Positions 36,678 through 47,259 of a stretch of 64,000 nucleotides of DNA are shown here, piece after piece (position 1 is the stretch's first letter; each line of letters opens with the position of its first letter). The notes below the pieces were generated by a model. The model was not told where the DNA came from, did not search any database, and worked only from the letters and a program-made list of their open reading frames with translations. The stretch comes from Rhizoctonia solani (lineage: Eukaryota; Basidiomycota; Agaricomycetes; Cantharellales; Ceratobasidiaceae). The translations under genes and the position numbers were made by a program. Location: the NCBI RefSeq assembly GCF_016906535.1, contig NC_057377.1:1240001-1304000 (forward strand), given 5' to 3'.

Positions 36678-38146
36678 ATGGCTCTTGATGCAAACGCAGA
36701 TCGCGGACGAGAAGTCGTTAGCTATGTTCGAGTCGGGCGTGGAATGGTCAAAATTACCAAATACGAAAGCGAACAGCCCAAGTCGCCGTCGGATACGATG
36801 AGTGTACGTTCCCATTCGAGTTCAGGCCATTCGGTATCTACCACAGGCACGGCCACGCGTACTCATGGATGGCTGAAACGTCCACGTGCAAAAGGTTCAA
36901 GCAAGCGAGCACCAAGTGCCCACAGAAACCGCTCTCGGTCCCGCTCGAGTGCACGAGCTGTGCATTCCCTCCGTCGGCCAGGCGGGTATATGCGCTCAGA
37001 ACACGATCTGCTGCCATCAAATGAGCACCACTCGACCAACGCCACACCTTCGGGCCGACGAGGAAGACTGGAACCTGAAGGACTGGTAAGCACCTGTCGA
37101 CGATTTTACGTTGCACAACACACTTATACCAATATGCCGTTCTCGGTACCACCCAGTTTCCTCTCAACAGTCTGCCAGTTCCAGGGTCTCTACGACCGGA
37201 GGAATCACCTTACGGCAAGGATGGCAATTACCCGAAATCTGCTCCGCTTTCATCCACCGAGCGGGGTCGCGGTCGCGGTCTTCATATATCTCCTCTAAGC
37301 ACATCGCCCAGCCAAGCTGCCTCTCATCCATCCCCCAGCACACTTTCTTGGACAACGGATTCGGAGATTGATCCCGCTGTAGACGCCGAAATGTGGTCGC
37401 ACATCACCCGGCTCGAGGACGAGCTCGTATCCCGTTTTGGCCGAGGCGCCGTCCCTCAACTCTCCTCTCTCCGAAACGAAAAGTCCTCTGCACCGCCTAT
37501 GACCAGCGCGGGAGGAAAACGGGACCTTTCTCCAGCACTCCCAGACGAACTCGTTGCTGCGCTCCAGCGCGACCCTCCGGACCCACCTGCTCTACGACCG
37601 AGCGAAAAACTGAAACAACGCTCGTTTGAGCCGATTAACGTAGCCGAACTCCCGCGGCGCGTGCACCGGGCAAAGTCCAGTCCGACGCTTGCATTTCCTT
37701 TACCTCCACCTACGATTCCAGATTGGCTTAATAATACGCCACTTCCTACTCTACCAGCGGGCGTTGCGTGGGGTATCGCGCCTTCCCCGGCGACGATGCG
37801 CACAAAAGCCGGTCCACCCCCATCGTTCCCGCCGCCTCCCAATTTCCCGCCGCCTCCTCCGCCGAGCACGAAACCCGGAGCATTGGATGCGACTGAAGAT
37901 TTGGAAGCGATAGAGGCGTTGTGTCGCATTTTGGCAGAAAGACCAACGAAGCCTGAAGCTGGGATTGGCAAACCAAGTGGTGGTACATCTCGGCCCGGGG
38001 AGCTCGGAAGAAATCGAAAAGATCTCCGTCTCGGTGACCTCAACCCTGGAAGGGGCGGTGGAACTACGCTTTCTAGGACCCCGAAAGAAACATTGCCCGA
38101 GGAGGACCAAGGGAGCAGGACACCTCGGATAACAAATGCAGTGTAA
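36678..38146 (+). CDS. Hypothetical low-complexity, proline- and serine-rich protein
   Basis: I do not recognise this protein. Seen: two exons, 36678-37085 and 37157-38146, joined in phase 0 (donor CTG then GTAAGC, acceptor CCCAG), giving 465 residues with a clean stop. The N-terminal third is Ser/Arg/His-rich (RNRSRSRSSARAVHSLRR) and basic. The middle has an Arg-Gly patch (ERGRGRGLH), then TDSEIDPAVDAEMWSHITRL, the only segment that looks like an ordered helix. The C-terminal part has polyproline runs (SFPPPPNFPPPPPP), which could bind SH3, WW or profilin. There is no signal peptide or membrane segment. It converges with PEX5 196 bp downstream. The downstream ATG at 37391 opens the same frame, so a shorter product is possible. 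Confidence 0.65.
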
Positions 38147-38342
38147 TTTGTAAAATTTCCCGGGCCTTGGTCTCATGTAACCTTAGCTGTATCCTTTACT
38201 GTAAAAGTATAATCGTTCAAGTTCACAAGGCACCTGTTGAGTGGTTTGGCTATAAACAGCACGAGCAAGTTACACCAAATCGGGAGTTAATCAATCATTT
38301 TTCTACGATTCTGTCATTATTTAATCAAGCTCTTATCGCGGC

Positions 38343-40882
38343 TCAGAAATTGAACCCCCTAGACCTAAAGTCCTCGACGTTTCGGCCTCCTCTAGCGATC
38401 TCTGCCAGGTCGGTTCGATCCTAATCATGAAAAAATTCAGTTCGCCTACATTCTAGAGTGAACTTCTATCTGGCTTACCATGAGAACAAATGTTCTTTGT
38501 AAAGTCGACCAAAGAGGATCATTGTCGTTAGTCCCGCTCCCACCCGGACCGGCACCTTGCACAACCAGTGCGCCGAGGAAGTGCTCAGCAGCCTCGTGAT
38601 ATGCGTCGATATTCATACCTAATCAAGGGCAATCGTACTGGATAAGCAAATTTTTGAGTCGAAACAAGAACTTTTGGACGTACATGCAACTCCCACGTTG
38701 TATATCGCGCGCGTGTATCCGGGGCGAAGCTGGAGCGCCTCCCGATATGCATCCAGAGCTTCTGCAGGGCGGTTGGAATTCGACAAGCATGAACCATATC
38801 GATTCCAGAGAAGATAATCCTATAATGCTTCGGTGTTAGACAGTGCCTGCGATGCTAGCTGAACCCATGGGTTACTAACCTTTGGCCTAATGCTTAATGC
38901 TGATGCGAAGCAATCAACGGCCTTGTCGTATTCTCCGTTTGCGTAGTAAAGCGTTCCTAGCCCGCTTTGTACATCTGGGTCTACAGGTTGGCCCGATGCA
39001 TGTTGCGAACGTGCCACTCGTAAAAAAAGATCGGTTGTCAGTTCATGCCCTGCCCAGGGTGCGAGGGATTCGGGCTGAACGTCCTTGGGTCCGACAATAT
39101 CCGGGAACCGAGTGTGTAGATATTGGCGGAGCGTGTGTTGTGCAGCTCTATTGTATGACTCGTTTGTATAGGAGATTGCCAAGGACTGAAAACAGTGTAT
39201 AAGAATAGAATAAAATATAATCATAGTTTGAAGAAAACTCACCAAAAGTGCCTCTGGCGGTGCGCCCCTATTAACACCCTCACGTAGCGCAATCAGACCT
39301 TCAGCCTCGCGTTCGTCCATCCCCCGGACTTCCCCTAGTAAAACCCAAGACTCATATCCGCCCTCACCCAGTTGGCCCCTCTGTAACGCAAAGCTTAGCA
39401 TTAGCATTTATTCAGTTGATCGAGCGCTACATCATACCTGGATTGCAGCCTCGAGTAACAAGCCGGCCTCGCGTAATGAGCCAGTTCCCGACGGGTGGGC
39501 TAGTATCGCCTTTGCATCATCCAAAAAGGAGCGGGGATCCCCTTGCTCCTCAAGGTGTGGGTTTTTCTCGTCTATAATCAAAGACAAGTTGGTTGGCGGA
39601 GATGATATTAGAGTAACAGTTACGCACCAAATCGATATTGCTCCAGCGCTGGAACGCCATTTCCATCGAATATTACACCACCATCTCCAATATTTGCAAA
39701 CCCAGCATCCGGTCCTCCATAATCACCCAGTCCTTCTTCCCACATCTGTTTCATGGCTTCCGCATACTCAGCCTCGGCCTCTACAGCTTCGGCCGCCATG
39801 GCTTCCTTCCCAAGTTCGCGCATAATCGCAGCATAGTCCGACTCTTGGTCATCTTGCCCCAGAATTTCTGCTTGTTCCGCTTCGCGTTTAGCTTGAAGCT
39901 CAGCCTCAAATTCGGCTAGATTTTGCCTGTGTAAAGAGCTGGATTTTGCAGAATTATGAGCAGTAGATATTTTATTCCATACACTATCGTTAGAACTCAA
40001 CGTCAAGGAAATCAATGGCAACGCTGGAGACTTACGCGTCCATGTCCGTGGTGCCAGTCGAGTCTGCGTCCTTTGCTTTAGACTCTTGAGTTATTTCTTC
40101 AAAACGAGCGAATGCTGCCTCAAATTCTGCATCCTGGGCCTTGGCTTTACCCTTCTCATCTGCTATTCCCGGTGACTGCATCATTGGAGGCATATAGAAC
40201 CCAGTTGAAAGTCCCGGATGTCTAAAATTCATAGCCATAGGTGATAACGGCGAAGACATCGCTAGGATACCAGTTCAACGAGTGTGTTGGATAGCCAGCT
40301 TAATTATAACTCACACGCTATGTGCTGCCCTTCGGCCTTGCCTTCATCCCACTCTTGAAGCCACACAGAAGGATCGGTACTGCTTCTAATTTTCATATTG
40401 GACATGGCCATTAGATCAGCTGGGGTGCCCATCCTGCCTTTGCTCGCATTAAACGCCGCCTCGAAATCAGCCTGGCTTGGGCCAGCGGCAAAGTGGGCGG
40501 GCCCTTGACCGAGTCCAAATGCTTGGGGAGAAAAAGGAAGGTTTCTAGCAGCCAATGATCCTTTCTGGGAGAAGAACTCATTTGCTTGGGCAATGTCTGC
40601 AGCCGATGCAGAAGGAGCTGTTTGTGATGAAGGCAAGTGTTGCAGCTGGAGAACGGTAGGTCAATTACCGTGGATTTTGAGAGTTTTAACCGCTTGCCTG
40701 TCTAGAGGATGTTCCTCCGATACGATCCTATGGGAAGCATCGGTCAGAATGTGACTATCGGTGAGAAAATCTCCAAGTACCCTCTGGAATGGGCTCTCTC
40801 GCTCGGTGTGCTTGAGCATTTGCGAAAGTGGGTTTGCATCTACAGCACATTCTGCGCCAGACATCATTGCGTTGAAGGCCAT
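38343..40882 (-). CDS. PEX5: Peroxisomal targeting signal 1 receptor PEX5
   Basis: Role: cytosolic receptor that binds C-terminal SKL-type signals and delivers enzymes to the peroxisome. Seen: minus-strand multi-exon gene from ATG 40882 to TGA 38343. The N-terminus MAFNAMMSGAECAVDANPL carries the conserved Cys used for mono-ubiquitination and recycling. The disordered N-terminal half is rich in Ala, Gln and Glu and has a WLQEW motif of the pentapeptide-repeat type. TPR repeats follow, including NPHLEEQGDPRSFLDD, GYESWVLLGEV, LAISYTNESYNRAA, VQSGLGTLYYANGEYDKAVD, DYLLWNRYGSCLSNSNRPAE and YNVGVACMNIDAYHEAAEHF. The C-terminus ends RNVEDFRSRGFNF. Exon 1 is 40882-40781 and exon 2 only 30 nt (40727-40698). 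The intron after it, 40697-40646, appears to start with GC. No stop or frame break was seen. Confidence 0.9.
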
Positions 40883-41106
40883 ATTTTACAGTATGGAAGG
40901 ATGTGGGGTAGTGCGGTGGTGGTCGCGTGTAAGGATAGTAAAGTCGGCTACTCAGTCATAAGCGACCCCGAACCAGGCACGTGGTATTATCCCACTCATA
41001 AGTGATTCCCTGGGATGTCAATTCATGTGAATTTTGGAAGGATGTGACCAGTTGTGACTGGCTAGTTCAGAATGCTTGTATAATAATAGATAGTAGCCTA
41101 GTCGAT

Positions 41107-41987
41107 CTATGCGTCCTCACTCATTGGTTCATCCTCTAGGCTCCTATTGTATGGAATGACTCCCTCTTTCCACCGAGCAACGTACTCTTGGCCGCGTGTC
41201 CAGCTACCTGGGAACTCACCAGGGGCTTCGGCAGACCACTGCTTGCCAACTCCAGCAGCGGTTGCCCCTCCACTTTCTGCGCCTTCCCAGCTCTTGAGGG
41301 CTGCGGCTTCGAGTTCAAATCCACGCTCGATTTCTGTGGGACCAAACTGTGCACCCATAGCCTCTGCTTCAAGAACTGCCACAGCAGTGGCGACGCGGCG
41401 CTCGGAGCGAAGCGAGCGGTATTGTGCAACTGCGGTTGCATACGCTTCGGACAGGGGTACTTCGAGGTTATCATGTAGGTTGAGGGCAAATTTGACAACG
41501 CTATAAAACCAAATCGTGAATTAATTCACTACCGCGAGAACAAATCAACGTACTCCTCAGGTGAAGGATTTCGTCCTCGCTGGCGCAACCTTGTCCAGGC
41601 TGCCCCAGTAACACCCTGATACGTCTCCACCCCTGGTGCGTTTTCAATTAAAGAACGAGGTCTATATGCCTCAAATGGATGATCCATGTAGAACTGGCGT
41701 CTGATGCGATCTTCTGGATACTCGATCGCATCAGCCTTTGGACGAGGTGTTCTTGAGTGTTTTTGAGGAGTATGGTGAGCATGATGGTGCGAATGCTTTG
41801 CTTTAGGAAGGTCGTAGTCGGGACGTTGAGGAGGAGCACGGGGAGGTAAAGGCAAAGGGGGATAGTCTACTACGGCGGAGTACCATGCTGGCGGCTCCCT
41901 CAAGGATCCTGATTGAATGAGTCGTGATGTTGCTTCGTGTACCTGACTGGCTATACGCCGAGCCTTCAAACTAAGTGCTGGTCGCAT
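41107..41987 (-). CDS. RSM25: Mitochondrial small-subunit ribosomal protein mS23 (RSM25)
   Basis: Role: structural protein of the mitochondrial small ribosomal subunit. Seen: two exons, 41987-41554 and 41500-41107, phase 2, giving 275 residues. The family core is clear: ARRIASQVHEATSRLIQSG near the start, PAWYSAVVDYPPLPLPPRAP, then EDRIRRQFYMDHPFEAYRPR, WTRLRQRGRNPSPEE, VVKFALNLHDN and LSEAYATAVAQYRSLRSER. The last block is AMGAQFGPTEIERGFELEAA. A His-rich insert (HSHHHAHHTPQKHSR) lies around residue 75. I chose the ATG at 41987; the codon at 41996 is GTG. An additional upstream exon is possible because family members often start MRRI. Confidence 0.88.
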
Positions 41988-42748
41988 TCGTCGCACTGTG
42001 ATGGAATAAAAACTAAGCGCCGATGATCATGATCACAAACACCTTCGGCGCTTGCTTTCCTCAGCGTAGCGGCTGGGATTAATCCGACTGGCTGGTTCAA
42101 CGCAAATATCAATCATGCTTGTGCGCCAATCCTCACATAGCACCAAAAATAAATATAACTAAGAAATTATTATCAGGACACATTTTGTCCAAATATCCTT
42201 CGTAGTCTAAGGTTGAACCAGTAGCTGTGGCTGTCATTGAATCGGATGGATCCGTAATTATGGTAGTGAATAAGCTCGGGCTTCCTCTAAACCGCATTGC
42301 TACGGTCGATATCAAACAGCATGGAAAATTGTACAATTATCAGTCCTTTCATAATGTCTTTAACATTAGCAGATCATTCTAAATATATTAATTTGTCTAC
42401 ATAAACTATGAGCTCTCAGTCACCTGCGCTAAACATCAGATAACACCAGCCAAGCATGGGGGGTCCAGTCCGAGAAATTCATGCCAAAATATTGAGCAAT
42501 GATGCATGTGAGCATTGAGGGGAAACCCGGGTTGGTGTGGGTAACAGAGGATTGTATTAGTATTGGGATCTGTTAGAATGTATGAGCAACTAATCAATTA
42601 ATAAATGCCACAAAATAAATAAAACATACATTCAGCGTAAAGCATCGCTAGCAATGTAAAGGAGTGCGTGGAGGGTCAACCGGCAAAACTCAAGCAATTG
42701 TAGTTACATTGATAGTAGTATCTAGTGCGATTGGTCAATAGCTGAATA
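41988..42748. other. Intergenic region upstream of mS23
   Basis: About 0.76 kb. A 67-codon minus-strand frame at 42133-42336 has no recognised domain. The segment next to 41987 is the likely mS23 promoter. From here on the sequence becomes AT-rich and repeat-laden. Confidence 0.35.
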
Positions 42749-42955
42749 CTCTACGGGGGCCCCAAAAACCCGGGAACGCTCTGGAGTGCTCCGGTTTTGG
42801 GAGCCTCCTCGTTAGGATCCGACGGATCCGGATTGCTCGGCGACCACTTGGGAGCGCTCCACGAGCACTTCCGAGCGTCATACCAAACGCTCCGGAATGC
42901 TCGCCGACAATAGCGAGTCCCGGAGTGCTCCCGAGATTTTTGGGGCCCTGTAGAG
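42749..42955 (-). mobile_element. 207-bp TIR element, copy 2 (CTCTAC family), TA duplication
   Basis: Ends are CTCTACGGGGGCCCCAAAAA and, in reverse complement from the other side, CTCTACAGGGCCCCAAAAAT. The element is flanked by TA on both sides (42747-42748 and 42956-42957), which would suit a Tc1/mariner-type MITE, though two bases are weak evidence. It is the inverted counterpart of 11193-11399 with the same length and an estimated four-fifths identity by eye. Confidence 0.72.
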
Positions 42956-43407
42956 TACTAGATTTTACTTGATCATCAAATTGTCCTATACACTAACTAG
43001 TCCCTTGCTGGAGTTTTTCAATCCGCCGCACGGTGTTCTCAAGGTTGAGCAAGCGTTTGGGAGTGCTAACAATTTGTATATAATGGCCATAATGTTTCTG
43101 GGAAGTTGGCCTTATAGCATTACAAAACCAATACAGATAAGCTAGAATTTATGAAGCAGATGTAGCATTGCAATGCCCTTAGCACTCACTTTCCAGAGTT
43201 GTGGAATTTTGTTAAGGCTAGTACATGCTTATTCCAGGAGCTAGTTGCAATGTACATCCTGACAACTGCCCCTTCATGGGACAGTTTATCTATATAGCTG
43301 TCCCATGACAGAGATCAACGGCAACAAGAAAGACAAAGTGGGCAGGGGTCTGAGGCTTGCACAAGGGGTTTAGCTGGAATATTGTTATGTATGCTTCGAA
43401 ATTCGCG
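42956..43407. other. Spacer upstream of tRNA-Gln
   Basis: About 450 bp of AT-rich sequence between the TIR element and the tRNA gene. No open frame or repeat of note was seen. Confidence 0.35.
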
Positions 43408-43515
43408 GGCTGTATAGTGTAGTGGTTTAGCACTCGGGATTTTGATGTACCCGGGTTCAAGCCGGGTATTACGTAATCATATTCCCGCAACCCCGGTTCG
43501 AACCCGGGTACGGCC
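43408..43515 (+). tRNA. tRNA-Gln (anticodon TTG) with a 36-nt intron
   Basis: Acceptor stem GGCTGTA pairs with TACGGCC (one G-T wobble). The D-arm region is TAGTGTAGTGGTTTAGCAC, matching eukaryotic tRNA-Gln. The anticodon stem CGGGA/TCCCG encloses loop TT-TTG-A...T, with an intron at the standard position one base 3' of the anticodon (43446-43481). The T-arm is CCCGG-TTCGAAC-CCGGG. The mature length is 72 nt. A pol III terminator-like T-rich run follows at 43516. The intron itself contains a second T-arm-like hairpin. Confidence 0.85.
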
Positions 43516-43832
43516 TTTTCTTTTTCTTAATCACAAACCATCTTTTCTTATGGCAAATGCATTTTTTTGGAATATCAGTAACATATTGGCTTTGGGGGCT
43601 ATCTAAAGCTCACAACCAGCTATTTGACACAAGTTGGATTGTCTTATTTGTATGGGCTCAAGGTTGTTTGGGGAAATATAAGGTACATTATACTTAGTCT
43701 TCCCACTTCTTACTCTGACCATTATTCAGACTATTTGCCAACTCCTTGAAACAAAAGACAACAAATTAGTAGTAGCATTGCCAGAAAAGCCCTTGTATGT
43801 TGACTTGTACAAACTCATTGGTTTAGCTGAAA

Positions 43833-46575
43833 TTGGACACTAGTCTTTCAAAACCAAATATGGGTGCCACCCTGCTCACCAATGAGCCATGGACTGCTAA
43901 GGGCCTAAGCGCATTGTTTGCCTCAGCGGTGGAGGCCAGTGGACTTGAGAATGTTTTGCTTCAAAGTTTTTGTTGTGGGCTTGCCAAAGATGTAAGTAAG
44001 TTGTACTGGACGGATCCAACTTACAATTTTCCAGATTTCCATCAAACTTGGAAATGCGGACGCTGGGCTAGTTCTTGTTCACAAGGACTTGCACACTGTG
44101 TCAACCACTTACTATAGTGATGCCGTGGCCAATATGGACCTAACAGGGATTTGATCAGGGGAGGCAACTGAGCACTACTGTCCAGGAGCCAAGGTATATA
44201 TCATTATTTAATTGTGATAAAATTGTTAACCATTCTTAGACCACCTTGCAAATGCATGTACAAGTGGGAACTGCAGTAACAGCGCTTGCCAACCTCATTG
44301 CCCAAGTTAAACACCATTCTGGGCCTGATTTGGACAACAAAGAAGAGGCCCAGGGCATGGACCAGCAGTTAAAGGATGCAAAAAGTCAAGACAAGGCCTT
44401 TATCCGGGACATTCAGGATAAATATTGCGCGGTAAGCCACCCTTGACATTCCTCTATAATTACTCAATGTTATTGTAGTCCAATGAGATATTGATACAAG
44501 CAAAGTGTCCTAGACGTCTGTTAGGGCGTCAAGGAGGATGGCGCTTGCAGCCGCAGTGTACAAATGAGAAAGTTGCTTTTAAGGCAACAACAAACCTAAC
44601 TACGGCAGCGAGCAGCTATCCTACAATGACAAGACCGCTTAAGGCGGTGACAAGCTATCTAAGTGTAACAACAAAGCCGCTTAAGGCGGTGTGGACTATC
44701 TAAGTAGCTAAACTAAGTAATTACTGGGCTGTAAGGCCCTTGTACACTGAGTGGGATGCAACAAGAGGTAATCAACCTGGGTGTTACCATGGTTGGTTGG
44801 CCTCCTTATATATTACAAGGGTGAACTAATTACAAATACAAGATATGCAATACCATAACCAATAAGAACCCCAATCTGCAGTCGGCCTTACTCATGCATA
44901 CGTGTCATAGTGATGTCATCCGGTGGAGGTGGCTACATATGCTGAGGTGAGCGTGGATGGGGACGTGGCTTGGCGCTTAGGGTATGATATAAGCGCCGAA
45001 GTCACGTGATCAAAAATGTTGTCCGTTAGCCTTTGTTTAAATTCGAGAAAATGGGAATAAATTCCCTGGTATTGACTGTGTCTACGACACAAAGGATAAC
45101 CTTGATAACGCATGGACTGAATATTACAATTTGCTTGTCTGTGGCAGCCTGCTGTACAAGGTGGCTAAAGAGTACAGGAACACCAACATTGGGATCCTCA
45201 ACAACATCAAAAGTCACAAGCTATACAAGGCTGCGCTGAAAGAGACAGGTTTCCAGAACCGTGTTGAACCTGTAAGCTCAGTGCTATAAAATTCAAACTT
45301 ACTAATTGTATGCACAGGTGGAGAAAAAACCTTGGGATGTCAGCAAAATCTTTAACCGTATCACACAGCAGTCACAAAGAAAGGGCAAGAAGGAAGGCAA
45401 AAAGGCTTTGAAAGAGGCAAAATCCAAGACAGAATTGGTTCAAGTGGGCGACAAAGATATTGCGTTGGACTATCTGAATAAACCGTCTCTTCTTATTGCT
45501 GATGCATCCAAGGTACGTTCCTGGCCCCTAGCAATATCATTGTACTCAATAATACACAAGGTTGCATCATCTTTGGTGCCATTGAACGCATCAGTGCTGG
45601 GTAGAAATCCAGGCAATGAAATCAAGTCTTGCACTGCACGTTTGGGTTTGCCACAATCAGAAACAGCTTTGGTTAACTTGGAAAACCAAATTGCAGAGTT
45701 GAGCCGTGATGAAGATGATGATCAAGATGAGGTTACAACAAGCTACAGGGAAATGCGGCAGTATAAACAGGTAAACCTATGTGGGAGAGACCTCAACCAA
45801 GAGGTTGTTTCTATTACCAAGGGCTCTCCAGAGGAGCAAGATACGTCCAAACCAATTCAAGAATGGAGGGATCAAACTGACTCTGAGCAACTTACCATTG
45901 CCTCAGCCTATGATGTTTGCCGCTATCTCATGATGCTTGCACTTGATCCAATACTTCTTGACAAAGAGATCAAGGATCAAATTATTGTGAGTTTAAAACT
46001 TAGCTTATACTATAATGACTGACAACTCTACAGAAGGACAGTGGTAAAATTTACTGCCAGAAATGTTGACAATGTCATGACAGCAACAAGACAGTACATT
46101 CTTATGCTTCCATTCAGTCATTGAAGACACATGTGTAAGTGCTTAAATATTCAAAGTGAAAACAGTGCTAAATGGAATTTAGGTGGAAATATCATACAAA
46201 TTGGGCCAAACTAATCCATCAGATGAAGCATGAAGATTGATTTATGTGCCCAGGAGCTTGCCGGCAAAAAAGGCGGTATGTACAAGGATTAATCTAGCTC
46301 ACATTACTCTCAATATTTGTAGATTCAATACCATTGCCAAGGTCTATGACCATTGCACCTCTGACAAGTGTGTGGACTTTGAGGCATTTGTTGCAATGAA
46401 GACAGAGCACAAACTTGTCCAACAGAAACGTTATGAAATGCACATCAAGCACCAACAGGAAGGTGGGAATGTGCAAAGTTGTAATTCACATAATATAAAG
46501 CAATATGGGTATCTCAAAGAAATCACAGAGGAAGAGATACTTAATATGGCTGATTTCTACCAGGTACAGACCTAG
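43833..46575 (+). pseudogene. Tyrosine-recombinase-like gene (DUF3435/Crypton-like) with C-terminal zinc-finger-like pairs, decayed and interrupted by a solo LTR
   Basis: Seen: exons on the plus strand give LLTNEPWTAKGLSALFASAV, QSFCCGLAKD, then ISIKLGNADAGLVLVHKDL and HTVSTTYYSDAVANMDLTG. Spacing of the His, the Tyr pair and the Asp-Leu-Thr-Gly end resembles the C-terminal catalytic part of fungal tyrosine recombinases; the RRG box would sit where FCCG is found. After a coiled, Gln/Lys-rich middle (QRKGKKEGKKALKEAKSK) and an acidic stretch come two Cys/His clusters: YCQKC, stop, QCHDSNKTVHSYASIQSLK, and MCPGACRQKRRFNTIAKVYD with HCTSDKC. Such C-terminal zinc-finger pairs occur in DUF3435 proteins. 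The reading frame is cut by a solo LTR at 44506-45089 and a TGA at 46067-46069. The N-terminal part upstream of 43833 could not be modelled. Family placement is inference. Confidence 0.42.
44506..45089 (+). mobile_element. Solo LTR, family 1, copy A
   Basis: It runs from TGTCCTAGACGTCTG to GTGTCTACGACA (584 bp) and is flanked by the 5-bp duplication CAAAG (44501-44505 and 45090-45094). It is related along its length to 51260-51831 and, inverted, to 52191-52772. It carries palindromes ACCGCTTAAGGCGGT and the motif AAGCGCCGAAGTCACGTGAT. If the LTR and one CAAAG are ignored, the flanking reading frame continues uninterrupted. Confidence 0.85.
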
Positions 46576-46805
46576 ATTATGCGCTATTAATAAACTAACC
46601 AATTGATTAAGATTTCTCAAGACCAAGTCAAGCCTCACATGGAGCTCATGATCAGAAATCTACAATACATAGGCTCCATGAATTTGTAGTAAATTTCTCA
46701 ATTTATTGACCTTTGAAAGATTTTGAACGCAGAACTAAATAATTGTGCAAGTTATTACTTTATAGCAAGAAAGAATGTTGTATATTTGAGTGGCATTTGC
46801 TACAT

Positions 46806-47259
46806 TTAATCCTCTGAGCTGTCCTCATCCAATGCATTACCCCTTGCATCTAATCCCTCCAGCTGTGTACCTCTCCTAATCTCTGCGCGTAGCTTTTTAC
46901 CCTTTTCTTTGGCTAACTCTTTGGCCACAATGCCATTCCAAGCCATGTCAAGCACTCTTTCAAATGCTTCCTTGGACAGCATTATTGGTCTGGCGGGTGT
47001 GTTATTGTTCTTGGCTAGGGATATGTTAGCCTTTATCAAGTTTACAGCATGCAACGTACCTTTGAGTGAGCTGGAGTTAACTTTGAAATAAAATTAGCCA
47101 CATAGATAAACCTTTGTGTAGAGACAGACCTTCTGACAATCCAGTTTTTCCTGGAGTATAATTCAGATGCAAATAATTCACTAGTGGCTATGTACCTTTA
47201 ACAATCTTCTCTTTCTCCTTCCCCTTAGAGTGGTTGTTTTGTGGCTTTCCTCCTTTTGC
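46806..47259 (-). CDS. Hypothetical gene, 3' part only (short exons)
   Basis: I do not recognise the product. Seen: four exons on the minus strand, 47259-47196, 47150-47130, 47080-47060 and 47014-46806. All joints are phase 1 with GT/AG borders, ending in a TAA. Two consecutive exons are only 21 nt. The encoded tail is basic then mixed: NHSKGKEKEKIVK, TGLSEVNSSSLKAKNNN, SKEAFERVLDMAWNGIVAKE and an acidic end DEDSSED. The 5' part could not be traced beyond 47259. It lies tail-to-tail with the recombinase-like gene, and may be a passenger gene of a mobile element. Confidence 0.4.

Noticed and set aside
37456..38176. Gly-rich minus-strand open frames opposite the proline-rich orphan
   Set aside because: They mirror polyproline codons on the plus strand; the plus strand has the clean two-exon structure.
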